Assembly (NCBI GenBank): GCA_947494715.1
Contig: CANLWG010000004.1
Coordinates: 124,001 to 188,000 of the forward strand
Origin: an uncultured Flavobacteriaceae bacterium
GTDB taxonomy: Bacteria; Bacteroidota; Bacteroidia; Flavobacteriales; Flavobacteriaceae
Direction: 5' to 3'
Length of the DNA: 64,000 nucleotides
Both the position numbers and the translations under genes were made by a program. Under the pieces are notes generated by a model. The model was not told the origin of the DNA. It was given only the letters and a program-made list of their open reading frames with translations, and made no database searches. Below, piece after piece: positions 45,981-55,889 of the stretch; positions within the stretch are counted from its first letter, which is position 1, and each line of letters begins with the position of its first letter.

Positions 45981-46811
45981 ATGCAAATTTACAAGACCGA
46001 GGAAGGTGCCGTAATCAAAAAAGAAGATTCATTTTACTTTAAGGAGATTGACGATTGGGATGCCTTCATCAACCGAAAAAATCTTCACAAGGCTTTGTTG
46101 CAAGACATCAAGGATTTTTCAATGGTCAATGAAGATGTTTTACAAAACGCGATAACCCCTATGGGTACCCAAGAAATATGGGCTTCCGGTGTTACTTATA
46201 TGCGCAGCAAGGAAGCACGCATGGAGGAATCAAAAAAAGCAGGTGGCGATACGTTCTATGACCGTGTGTATGATGCTGAGCGACCGGAACTTTTTTTTAA
46301 GGCCACTCCTCAACGTACCGTAGGGGATAGGGGTACCGTACGAATCCGCAAAGATTCAGGTTGGGATGTGCCGGAGCCGGAGCTTACCCTTTTTATCTCT
46401 TCCGAAGGAACTATCGAAGGGTATACCATAGGCAATGATATGAGTTCGCGGAGCATTGAGGGCGAGAACCCATTATATCTTCCACAAGCCAAAACTTATG
46501 AAGGTTGTGCCGGCCTGGGGCCTTGCCTTTATGTATCTGGAAAACCGATCGATTCAAAATCAAAAATAAGACTTGAGATTTTACGAAAGAATTCAATGGC
46601 GTTCTCTTCAGAAATCACAATTGATCAAATGAAACGAAAACATTCGGAACTGGTCGATTTTTTGTTTCGGGAATGCGATTTTCCCAATGGCTGTTTTTTG
46701 ATGACCGGAACGGGCATTATTCCACCTGATGAATTCACCTTACTAGTTGGCGATGAGATTCGTATTAGCATTGATCATATCGGGACCTTGGTCAACTTCG
46801 TGGGCCAATAA
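45981..46811 (+). CDS. Fumarylacetoacetate hydrolase family protein
   Basis: 276 aa; SGVTYMRSKEARMEES, PELFFKATPQRTVGDRGTVRIRKDSGWDVPEPELTLFIS, GYTIGNDMSSRSIEGENPLYLPQAK. Confidence 0.88.
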   Translation: MQIYKTEEGAVIKKEDSFYFKEIDDWDAFINRKNLHKALLQDIKDFSMVNEDVLQNAITPMGTQEIWASGVTYMRSKEARMEESKKAGGDTFYDRVYDAERPELFFKATPQRTVGDRGTVRIRKDSGWDVPEPELTLFISSEGTIEGYTIGNDMSSRSIEGENPLYLPQAKTYEGCAGLGPCLYVSGKPIDSKSKIRLEILRKNSMAFSSEITIDQMKRKHSELVDFLFRECDFPNGCFLMTGTGIIPPDEFTLLVGDEIRISIDHIGTLVNFVGQ

Positions 46812-46899
46812 TATAGTCTACAATATTATTTAAGGTCGAATCATTTGTTATAGTCTTTAAGTGATATATGATGGTTTCGAAACGTTTTTTTTCTGAGTT

Positions 46900-49770
46900 T
46901 TGGTTGTAAACCAAAAGCCCAAAAGAATGCGTTTCATGCCCTATCAGAAAATTGCATATCCGTTTTTTATCTGTTCATTTTTTGCTTTTACACTCTTTTC
47001 ACAGGAATTTCCGGAAGGATATCCCGATACTCCTCGTCAGAAATTGGAAATTAACCAAGGTTGGGAGTTTTATCTGGAAACGAACCAGGGCGATAGGTTG
47101 GAATTGGATGAAAACCGAGCACAATGGGAAATTGTGAACGTTCCCCATACGCTGGAGCTGGTACCTTCGGACGTTTCAGGGATGGATACGACACATCAGA
47201 CCAAATTCCATCGAAATGTCGGTTGGTATAAAAAACAATTGCCCATTCGTGCTGCCGAAAATGAAAAGATATTTTTAGAGTTCGAAGGTGTACATCAGGT
47301 TACTAATCTTTGGGTAAACGGGAAACATGCCGGCGCACATGCTATAGGGGGCTATACACCGTTTCATTTTGATATCTCCGACTATGTAAATCGGGATGGA
47401 AGTCCCAATGAAATATTGATTAGTGCCGATAATCGTTTAAACCCGAATATTCCTCCTGATGGAAACCAATATGATTATATCAAATTTAGCGGATTATATC
47501 GCGATGTATTTCTGGTCATTACGGATGAGTTGCATATTACCTTTCCATGGGAAGCCAAAAATGCTGGGGTTTTTGTAACCACACCTACGGTAACGTCCCA
47601 GGATGCAACTATAGATATAAAGACCACGGTTCGAAACGAATCGGATAATACTCAAAATTGCAAATTGGTCACCCGTATTGTGGATGCCAATGGGATAGTC
47701 GTAAGCCGTATGGAAACTGAGGCGACTATTTCGGCGAATAATGATTATACTTTTTCACAAATTGGAGGAATTACGGAAAATCTAAAGTTGTGGTCCATTG
47801 ATCGTCCCTATCTCTATCGCATAAATACAACGGTTTATAAAAGCAACAAACCTGTTGACTGTTTGGAAAACCCCTTGGGGATACGAAAGTTTGAATTTGT
47901 TCGGGGGAGAGGCCTTTTGCTTAACGGAAAACCCATTGAATTAATAGGTGCCAATAGACATCAAGCCTATCCCTTTGTAGGGGATGCAGTACCTAATTCA
48001 CTGCATTGGAAAGATGCCTGGCAATTCAAACAAGCTGGCTTTAATGTGGTCCGTTTGGCACACTATCCCCATGATAATTCATTTATCCAAGCTTGTGATG
48101 AATTGGGGATTTTGGTATACGAGGAACCTCCTAGTTGGATAGGTATAGGCGACAAGAGCTGGTTTACGAATTTGGAGGAAGCCACGCGCCGTATGGTACG
48201 GAACCATCGCAATCATCCGTCTATTTTAATGTGGGGCGGATCATTGAACCATCGCGGTCCGGTTCCTCAATTGCACTATGCTTGTAAGCAGGAGGATCCC
48301 ACAAGGGTAACGGCATCCAATGGCAGCCCTTGGAGTGGCCCAAGAAATTCTGGAGTAACGGATATCTATACCCCTATGGACTACCAAAATATGGACCTGA
48401 ACCCTAATGAATTTGTTTTTCTTTGTGAGCATGGCAGTTCGGCAGACGCCAGTAGAAATCAGTTTGAGGTTTCCAAAGCGAGGGCTTCGGCCAATCATCT
48501 CGGCGTTGCGGTATGGACCGCCCATGATTATCAGGCCTTTAAGCCAAACAGGGGATTACACCCGAGGCGTATATTTTCAATGTACAGGGAACCCAACCCT
48601 GTCTATTATTGGTACCAATCGGAGTTATTGGAAAAACCCATGGTGCATATTGCCGATGAACGGGCCAAAGTGGGGGAAAAAGTTTTGGTTTTTAGTAATT
48701 GTGAGGAAGTGGAATTGTATAAAAACGGCAAATTGATTGCCAGACAACAACCGGATTATGACAGGGAGAAACTATATATAGACCATCCTTCTTTTACCTT
48801 TAATTACAACTGGAAAGAAGGCAAATTGACCGCCAAAGGAATAAAGAATGACCAAGTAGTAGCGGAACATAGCCTAACAAAAGCGGGGAAACCCTATATG
48901 TTGAAAGTTGTTATTGAGGAGGACAACCGACCCTTTTATGCAAATGGATCCGATATTAAAATGGTAAAAGCCTATATCTTGGATAAGGAAGGGAACCATG
49001 TCAGAACCGATTCTACTAAAGTGACCTTTGCCGCAAAGGGGGTAGGGACAATAGTAGGGAATGCTTCAATAGGGGCAAATCCGAATCAAGCATATTATGG
49101 GGTAGCATCGGCTTTGATCAAAGCAAAGGAAAGTTCCGGAAAACTAGCGGTACAGGCCTCTGCAAAAGGATTAAAATCTTCTGAAGCCTCAATAACCACT
49201 ATACCTTATGAAAACAATAGGATTTTAGCAGAAGCTAAGCCTATCTACGAATTAAGGCAAGCTAAAATAGACTTGGGGGGAGACCAAGAGCGGCTGCTCC
49301 AATTCGGTTGGACGGAATGGAACCCCTCCTTGAATCCAAAATCCGAAGATTTTCCAAACCTTAAACTAGGAATCAATGCTGAGGGCAATGAATTGGAATG
49401 GCAAAATGGTTGGGGACTATCCTCCAATTTGGCTTATGTAGGCATGGACGGTGCCAAAACAAAAGGAGAATTCAGTTTGACCATTTCTGGACTTCCAAAG
49501 GGGGTTTACACATTAAAAACGTACCATCATTTGATAGAAGAAATCGACGATAAGGTTTCATATGAACTATGGGTAGAAGACGGTAAAGACCAAAGTAAGA
49601 TTTCAGTTGTGCCATCCATGGGCAATCGGTTAGGGAACTCGGAACCCACCTCAACATCCTTTAAAATTAATTGCGACGGAAACAAATCAATTTCGATTCG
49701 AATACGAGCTGATCATAAAGGCATCCCCGTTATTCTTAACGGGCTTGAAATAAGTGAAATAAAAATTTGA
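46900..49770 (+). CDS. Glycoside hydrolase family 2 (beta-galactosidase/glucuronidase-like), secreted
   Basis: 956 aa; VPHTLELVPSDVSG, GWYKKQLPI, LWVNGKHAGAHAIGGYTPFHFDIS, NRHQAYPFVGDAVPNSLHWKDAWQFKQAGFNVVRLAHYPHDNSFIQACDELGILVYEEPP; C-terminal beta-rich extension. Confidence 0.9.
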   Translation: MVVNQKPKRMRFMPYQKIAYPFFICSFFAFTLFSQEFPEGYPDTPRQKLEINQGWEFYLETNQGDRLELDENRAQWEIVNVPHTLELVPSDVSGMDTTHQTKFHRNVGWYKKQLPIRAAENEKIFLEFEGVHQVTNLWVNGKHAGAHAIGGYTPFHFDISDYVNRDGSPNEILISADNRLNPNIPPDGNQYDYIKFSGLYRDVFLVITDELHITFPWEAKNAGVFVTTPTVTSQDATIDIKTTVRNESDNTQNCKLVTRIVDANGIVVSRMETEATISANNDYTFSQIGGITENLKLWSIDRPYLYRINTTVYKSNKPVDCLENPLGIRKFEFVRGRGLLLNGKPIELIGANRHQAYPFVGDAVPNSLHWKDAWQFKQAGFNVVRLAHYPHDNSFIQACDELGILVYEEPPSWIGIGDKSWFTNLEEATRRMVRNHRNHPSILMWGGSLNHRGPVPQLHYACKQEDPTRVTASNGSPWSGPRNSGVTDIYTPMDYQNMDLNPNEFVFLCEHGSSADASRNQFEVSKARASANHLGVAVWTAHDYQAFKPNRGLHPRRIFSMYREPNPVYYWYQSELLEKPMVHIADERAKVGEKVLVFSNCEEVELYKNGKLIARQQPDYDREKLYIDHPSFTFNYNWKEGKLTAKGIKNDQVVAEHSLTKAGKPYMLKVVIEEDNRPFYANGSDIKMVKAYILDKEGNHVRTDSTKVTFAAKGVGTIVGNASIGANPNQAYYGVASALIKAKESSGKLAVQASAKGLKSSEASITTIPYENNRILAEAKPIYELRQAKIDLGGDQERLLQFGWTEWNPSLNPKSEDFPNLKLGINAEGNELEWQNGWGLSSNLAYVGMDGAKTKGEFSLTISGLPKGVYTLKTYHHLIEEIDDKVSYELWVEDGKDQSKISVVPSMGNRLGNSEPTSTSFKINCDGNKSISIRIRADHKGIPVILNGLEISEIKI

Positions 49771-49834
49771 TTTTACCAAGACAATAGAGCCTGAAGTTTA
49801 ATTTGGTATATTTAGTACTTTCTCTTACTGACAT

Positions 49835-52800
49835 ATGAAAATGACCTCTTTCAATAATTTTTTACAGACCGTTTTCTTTGCCAGCATCCTTTTCATCTCA
49901 AATGTTGGCAAGGGTTTGTCCCAAAGCGAGGTTTCCTTTGACCATATAACCACTAATGAAGGTCTTTCCCAAAATGATATCAATTGTGTTTTTCAAGACA
50001 AACATGGCTTCATGTGGTTTGGAACACATGATGGCCTGAATAAGTTTGATGGTTATGATTTTACCGTTTACAATCCCGATACAAGTAAAGAGGGAAGTAT
50101 TAATAGCAATCTCATTTACAATATTATAGGGGATAGAAACAGTAACCTATGGGTAGGTACCACAGGTCGTGGACTCAATTTTTTTGATAGATCTACAGAG
50201 ACTTTCCGAGCGTTTACCCATGAGGAAGGCAATGTCGAAAGCCTTGGTAATGATCATATATCCGACTTGTTCATAGATCATAGGGATAGGTTGTGGATCG
50301 GTACGAACAGCGGGCTCAATATGTTGGATTTAAACAAAGGTCTTGATTCCGTGGCATTTCAAAAGTATCATTTGGAGTATGCCTCGTATCTCACGGGTTG
50401 GGATGGCAAATTGATATATGATGTTTTTGAGGATAACCGAAATCAGTTGTACGTTGGGGGTGTAGGTGGTTTGTACAAAATGTCAAGGGATGAGAACGGG
50501 GATATTTATTTTAGATCCTTGAGCGAAACCTTGGGGCTGCCCGAGGTCATTGTAGGCTGTATTACCCAAGATAAATTCGGAAGGCTCGTAATAGGCACGG
50601 ACAATGGTCTTTTCATACAGGAAGGAGGGCATGACTTTGCCAAAGTACACAAGATAGCCGAAGGAAATTATAATACACTTCTTATTGATAACCAAGGAAA
50701 TATATGGGGTGGCACCTACAATGGACTTCTTTATTTTGAGAACACGTCCGGAAGCGAATTACCCAAACTTTTGGACAAGTTTGTATACAACCCCTTGGAT
50801 GGAAGCAGTATAAGTAAGAATATCATTAAGTCACTGTTTTTGGATCGTAGCGGCATTATTTGGGTAGGGACCAATGGGGGAGGCATCAACAAGTTTGATC
50901 CTGAACGAAAGCAATTTTTGCATGTACGCAAGACCTTGGATTCCAAAAGCCTCAGCTATGATAAGATTAGGGCCATGTTTGAGGATAGCCATGGAACATT
51001 ATGGATAGGTACCGAAGGTGGGGGACTCAATATGCTGGCCTCGGGGGAAAATAATCGATCATATGACAACTTCAAGATTTTTCAATCCGTATCCAAGCCC
51101 TTTGCCCTAGAAGAAATTGGGACAAAGGAAAACAGGACCTTATTGATCGGGGTGGAAGGCACTCCAGGGTTGTACCGAATGGATATTGATGAACTGGATA
51201 AAATTCAAGACAGCGATATACATCCTTTTCCTGATGTGGTTCAGAGTGTTTTCACTCTTTTGGAAGATAGTGATGGAATTTTGTGGGTCGGTACCTATGG
51301 AGGTGGACTTCAACGATGGACACCTAAGGGAAATGACTATGAAAAAGATATTTTTAGTAGCAATGTCATAGATTCCGATGGTATTTCGAGTGATATCATT
51401 CGTAACGTTTTCGAGGATAGCAAAGGTAATATCTGGATCGCCACAGGGAATGGATTGTGCAGATTGAGCCGCTCCGAAAAGACCAAAATAAAGCCTCGTT
51501 TTGAGGTTTTTAAGAATATACAAGGAAACTCGAGAAGCCTTAGTCATGATTATATTTTGGCCATATATGAGAGTAGTAAGGGAGAGCTGTGGATAGGAAC
51601 TTTTGGAGGTGGGCTAAACAAATTTATTCCTTCGCATGATGGTGGCCCCGAGACCTTTATCTCCTATTCGGAATCCGATGGATTGCCCAACAATGTTATT
51701 AAAGGTATTTTGGAGGATGAAAACGGTAATCTTTGGCTATCTACAAACCAAGGTTTATCCAGGTTCGATCCCAACAAAAAGGTTTTTACCAACTATGATG
51801 TAAACGATGGGTTACAAAGCAATGAGTTTCAGGAATTGGCCTGCTTGAAGAGAGCTGATGGGGAAATGCTTTTTGGTGGAGTAAATGGTTTCAATTCCTT
51901 TTACCCCTATGATATTCAAGAAAATAAGTCCATGGCCGAAACTGTCATAACCGATTTTTTGATATCCAACCAATCCGTTGCAGTGGGTCAGAAAATAAAT
52001 GGTAGACCTATTTTGAAAAAGACAATTGCCCTCTCGGATGAAATTCGGTTGAAGTACAAGGAAAACAGTTTCTCTTTCGAATTTGCCGCACTCCATTATG
52101 CGGCTCCCCGAAAAAACAAATTTGCCTACATGTTGGAAGGTTTTGATGAAGACTGGATAAAGACATCTTCCAACAAAAGGTTTGCAACCTATACAAACCT
52201 CCCTCCTGGTCTATATACGTTAAGAGTAAGGGCATCAAACAACGATGGGCTTTGGGACCCAACGCCAACTGAAATGAAAATACGGATAATCCCACCATTT
52301 TGGCGTACACATGTAGCCTATGGTATTTATGGATTGCTCATCTTAGGACTGCTTTGGCTTTTTTGGAGATATACATTTATCCGAACCACTGAAAAACATC
52401 AGCTACAGCTGGAACATATTGAAAAAGAGCAATATGAGGAATTGCAAAAAGTTAAACTGGAGTTTTTCACCAACATTTCCCATGAATTCCGCACCCCGCT
52501 CACCCTTATAAAAGGCCCTTTGGAATATTTACAAAAAAACGGGAATAGCTTAGGACAAAAAACGGTTCAAGAGCAATATACGCTCATGCACAAAAACACC
52601 AACTACCTGCTTCGTCTTGTAAATCAATTATTGGATTTTAGGAAAATCAATCAGGGTAAAATGCGATTGGTGGTACGAAATACGAATATCGTTGCTTTCA
52701 TAAAGGAAGTTGTAGAACCCTTCCAATTTTTGGCACTCAAAAAAATGATTCATCTTGAAATTGATAGTACCAATGAAAACCTGTTATCTTGGTTTGATCA

Positions 52801-54067
52801 TGAGGCTCTGGAAAAAATAATCAATAACTTATTGTCTAATGCTTTTAAGTTTACTCCGGAAAATGGCCAGATCAAAATTGGAATTGAGCTAGAGAAATTT
52901 CAACAAGTGGATTACGTTGCCATACGTATCAGGGACTCGGGTGCAGGAATAGAAAAAGATAAGTTAGAAGAAATATTCCGACGATTTTATGTTGAAAAAA
53001 AAGGTGAAAAAGTGAATCCCGAAGGGATGGGCATAGGACTTTCATTTACTAAAGATTTGGTAGAACTACATCAAGGTCGTATTAACGTAACCAGCGAACC
53101 CGGAAGGGGTACCGAATTTACAATTCTGTTGCCCATAAAAAAGGATTCCTATCTCAATAAAGAGGAGATTACCTGTAAGGAGGTTTCGGAAAACGACTTT
53201 TTGGTACGCTCTTCCGAAACCGAGTCTTTTGCTATTGGTATAAACGATGAACTGGTTGATGAAAATCTATCCAAATCCAGATCAAAATTACCGGTGTTAC
53301 TCATTGTTGATGACAATCCTGATATACGTGCATTTATAGGACAATCGCTAGGAAATCAGTATACTATCTGCGAAGCCGAAAACGGAAAACAGGGATTGGA
53401 GCTTGCCAGTAAAATAGTACCCAATATTATCTTGAGCGATGTTCTTATGCCTGTCATGGATGGTATTGAATTTTGCAACGCCATCAAAACAAAGGAAGAG
53501 ACCAGTCATATTCCGATAATAATGCTTACTGCCAAATCATCCGAAGAGAGTAAGTTGGAAGGCCTAAAAACCGGCGCAGATGATTATTTGACGAAACCTT
53601 TTAACATGGAACTGTTAAAGCTAAAGCTAGCGAATATAGTGAAGCAAAGGAATGAGCTTCGCAAGCGATTTAATAGGGATATTGCCATACGGCCCAGTGA
53701 GGTTACCGTAACTTCTACCGATGAAAAATTCTTGAATCAAGCCATAGAAATCGTTGAGAAACATATGATGAATACCGATTTTAACGTGGAGATGATGGTC
53801 AAAGAAATGGGATTAAGCCGTAGCAACCTATATTTAAAGTTCAAGGAATTGACCGGGTTGTCCTCAAGTGAATTTATCAGAAACGTTCGTCTTAAAAGGG
53901 CGGTACAGCTTTTTGAGAACAGTGACCTCTCCGTAAAGGAAATTATGTATATGACCGGTTTTAATACGGCCTCCTATTTTTCCAAGTGCTTCAAGAAGCA
54001 GTTTGGAGTTATTCCCAGCGAGTATGTCTCAAAAATGAAAAGTACAAATGAAGCCGCTGGCCTATAA
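49835..54067 (+). CDS. Hybrid two-component system sensor/response regulator (HTCS: Reg_prop repeats, Y_Y_Y, HisKA/HATPase, REC, AraC HTH)
   Basis: 1410 aa; repeated GLSQNDINCVFQDKHGFMWFGT-type propellers, FFTNISHEFRTPLTLIKGPLEYL, VLLIVDDNPDIRAFI, IMYMTGFNTASYFSKCFKKQFGVIPSEY. Confidence 0.96.
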   Translation: MKMTSFNNFLQTVFFASILFISNVGKGLSQSEVSFDHITTNEGLSQNDINCVFQDKHGFMWFGTHDGLNKFDGYDFTVYNPDTSKEGSINSNLIYNIIGDRNSNLWVGTTGRGLNFFDRSTETFRAFTHEEGNVESLGNDHISDLFIDHRDRLWIGTNSGLNMLDLNKGLDSVAFQKYHLEYASYLTGWDGKLIYDVFEDNRNQLYVGGVGGLYKMSRDENGDIYFRSLSETLGLPEVIVGCITQDKFGRLVIGTDNGLFIQEGGHDFAKVHKIAEGNYNTLLIDNQGNIWGGTYNGLLYFENTSGSELPKLLDKFVYNPLDGSSISKNIIKSLFLDRSGIIWVGTNGGGINKFDPERKQFLHVRKTLDSKSLSYDKIRAMFEDSHGTLWIGTEGGGLNMLASGENNRSYDNFKIFQSVSKPFALEEIGTKENRTLLIGVEGTPGLYRMDIDELDKIQDSDIHPFPDVVQSVFTLLEDSDGILWVGTYGGGLQRWTPKGNDYEKDIFSSNVIDSDGISSDIIRNVFEDSKGNIWIATGNGLCRLSRSEKTKIKPRFEVFKNIQGNSRSLSHDYILAIYESSKGELWIGTFGGGLNKFIPSHDGGPETFISYSESDGLPNNVIKGILEDENGNLWLSTNQGLSRFDPNKKVFTNYDVNDGLQSNEFQELACLKRADGEMLFGGVNGFNSFYPYDIQENKSMAETVITDFLISNQSVAVGQKINGRPILKKTIALSDEIRLKYKENSFSFEFAALHYAAPRKNKFAYMLEGFDEDWIKTSSNKRFATYTNLPPGLYTLRVRASNNDGLWDPTPTEMKIRIIPPFWRTHVAYGIYGLLILGLLWLFWRYTFIRTTEKHQLQLEHIEKEQYEELQKVKLEFFTNISHEFRTPLTLIKGPLEYLQKNGNSLGQKTVQEQYTLMHKNTNYLLRLVNQLLDFRKINQGKMRLVVRNTNIVAFIKEVVEPFQFLALKKMIHLEIDSTNENLLSWFDHEALEKIINNLLSNAFKFTPENGQIKIGIELEKFQQVDYVAIRIRDSGAGIEKDKLEEIFRRFYVEKKGEKVNPEGMGIGLSFTKDLVELHQGRINVTSEPGRGTEFTILLPIKKDSYLNKEEITCKEVSENDFLVRSSETESFAIGINDELVDENLSKSRSKLPVLLIVDDNPDIRAFIGQSLGNQYTICEAENGKQGLELASKIVPNIILSDVLMPVMDGIEFCNAIKTKEETSHIPIIMLTAKSSEESKLEGLKTGADDYLTKPFNMELLKLKLANIVKQRNELRKRFNRDIAIRPSEVTVTSTDEKFLNQAIEIVEKHMMNTDFNVEMMVKEMGLSRSNLYLKFKELTGLSSSEFIRNVRLKRAVQLFENSDLSVKEIMYMTGFNTASYFSKCFKKQFGVIPSEYVSKMKSTNEAAGL

Positions 54068-54077
54068 CAATAACACT

Positions 54078-55889
54078 ATGAAGTATTTCAATACTATTAC
54101 GAATCTTCTATTTTTTTCTTTTTTGCTAATGAGTATGGGATGCAAGGAAAATACTGCCTCCTCCGAACCGTTATCCAAAAGGCCCAATGTAATACTTATT
54201 GTGACCGATGATCAGGGTTATGGCGATTTAGGGTATCACGGCAATCCATATACAAAAACTCCGCATTTAGATCGTTTTGCTTCTGAATCCTTGGAGCTTA
54301 CCAATTTTCACGTGGGTACCACTTGTGCACCGACCAGGGCCGGTATTATGACCGGTCGCAATGCTAATCGTAATAATGCCTGGCATACCATTGCCGGATG
54401 CTCTATTTTGTTGGAAACCGAAGAGACGATTGCCGAAGTTTTTGCTGATAGCGGATATGACACGGCCCTTTTCGGAAAATGGCATTTGGGCGACAACTAT
54501 CCCTTTCGCCCACATGACAGGGGATTTGGACATGCTATTTATCATGGAGGCGGAGGAGTGGGACAAACACCGGACTATTGGAACAATGATTATTTTGACG
54601 ATACCTATTTCCGAAATGGAGTGCCCCAAAAGTTTGACAGGTATTGTACAGATGTATGGTTCAACGAGGCAATGGACTTTTTACAAGGACGCGATGTTGA
54701 AAACCCTTTCTTTATGTATTTGGCTCCGAATGCCGCACATGGTCCTTTTAATGTCCCGGAGAAATACGCTAAAATGTATGAAGAAGCCAACTTAACCGAA
54801 AAACAAAAACGTTTTTATGGGATGGTATCCAATATCGACGAGAACTTTGGAAGATTGGTCGCTTATCTCAAGGAAAAGAAACTTTTCGACGACACTATCT
54901 TGATTTTTACCACGGATAACGGCACCGCTTTGGGTATATCCCGAGCAGCTGGTGATGAAACACTGGGTTACAATGCCGGTCTTAGGGGAATTAAAGGAAG
55001 TCATTATGATGGCGGGCATAAAGTACCTTTTTTTATGAGCTGGCCCAATGGTAATATCCTAAAGGAAACGAGCTCCAATGAACTGGTATCCCATGTAGAC
55101 CTATTGCCCACGCTGACTGATTTAGTAAGTATACCATATACTCCTAAAAATTTATTGGACGGCACTAGCATGGCTAAAGTCTTGATAGGGGAGGAACAAT
55201 CCAAGAATCGGATGCTGGTAGTGGATACCCAGCGCAACCAGAGACCCATTAAGGGTAGGAACCCCTGTGTAATGTCTACCAAATGGCGTCTCGTCAATGG
55301 TACGGAACTTTATAATACGATGGATGACCCTGGTCAACAAACCGATGTTGCCGAACAACACCCTGAAGTGGTATCCAAAATGCAGGCATTTTATGACGAA
55401 TGGTGGTCAAGTGTGGAACCTGATATAAGGTATGCCGAAATTCCTTTGGGGACCACCGAAGCAAATCCGGTGTTGATTACCATACACGATATGCATACCA
55501 CTGATGGACTTCCCTGGAACCAAGTTCAAATTCGGAAGGGCGAACTTTCCCCGAACGGATTCTACAACATAAAAATAGAAGAGGACGGTGATTACCAATT
55601 TCAATTACATCGTTATCCATCCGAATCCGATTTGTCATTAAATGCGGCCGCGGAAGAAATTCCCGGGACGCCTTTTAGGGATGGATTGCCGGAAGGAAAA
55701 AAAATACATCCATCAAGGGCTGTGGTAGAACTGGGGGATATAATTTTACAGGCGGATGTTGATGAAAATAAACCGTTTGCAATTTTAAAGGGTAAATTGA
55801 AAAAAGGAAGCTATAAATTGAAAAGTAATTTTACCAATGCCCAAGGCGACATAATCCCATCCTACTACACACAAATTGAAAAACTGTAA
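54078..55889 (+). CDS. Arylsulfatase (lipoprotein); ORF track start 54048 overlaps the HTCS end, 54078 preferred
   Basis: MKYFNTITNLLFFSFLLMSMGCKEN signal; NVILIVTDDQGYGDLGYHG, CAPTRAGIMTGRN formylglycine motif. Confidence 0.92.
   Translation: MKYFNTITNLLFFSFLLMSMGCKENTASSEPLSKRPNVILIVTDDQGYGDLGYHGNPYTKTPHLDRFASESLELTNFHVGTTCAPTRAGIMTGRNANRNNAWHTIAGCSILLETEETIAEVFADSGYDTALFGKWHLGDNYPFRPHDRGFGHAIYHGGGGVGQTPDYWNNDYFDDTYFRNGVPQKFDRYCTDVWFNEAMDFLQGRDVENPFFMYLAPNAAHGPFNVPEKYAKMYEEANLTEKQKRFYGMVSNIDENFGRLVAYLKEKKLFDDTILIFTTDNGTALGISRAAGDETLGYNAGLRGIKGSHYDGGHKVPFFMSWPNGNILKETSSNELVSHVDLLPTLTDLVSIPYTPKNLLDGTSMAKVLIGEEQSKNRMLVVDTQRNQRPIKGRNPCVMSTKWRLVNGTELYNTMDDPGQQTDVAEQHPEVVSKMQAFYDEWWSSVEPDIRYAEIPLGTTEANPVLITIHDMHTTDGLPWNQVQIRKGELSPNGFYNIKIEEDGDYQFQLHRYPSESDLSLNAAAEEIPGTPFRDGLPEGKKIHPSRAVVELGDIILQADVDENKPFAILKGKLKKGSYKLKSNFTNAQGDIIPSYYTQIEKL

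Noticed and set aside
46807-46830. AATAATAT/ATATTATT hairpin after the FAH gene as a terminator
   Set aside because: Pure A/T stem, weak, no clear U tract; not reported as a feature.
51140-51547. 135-aa minus-strand ORF
   Set aside because: Antisense to the HTCS propeller repeats, which create long shadow frames.
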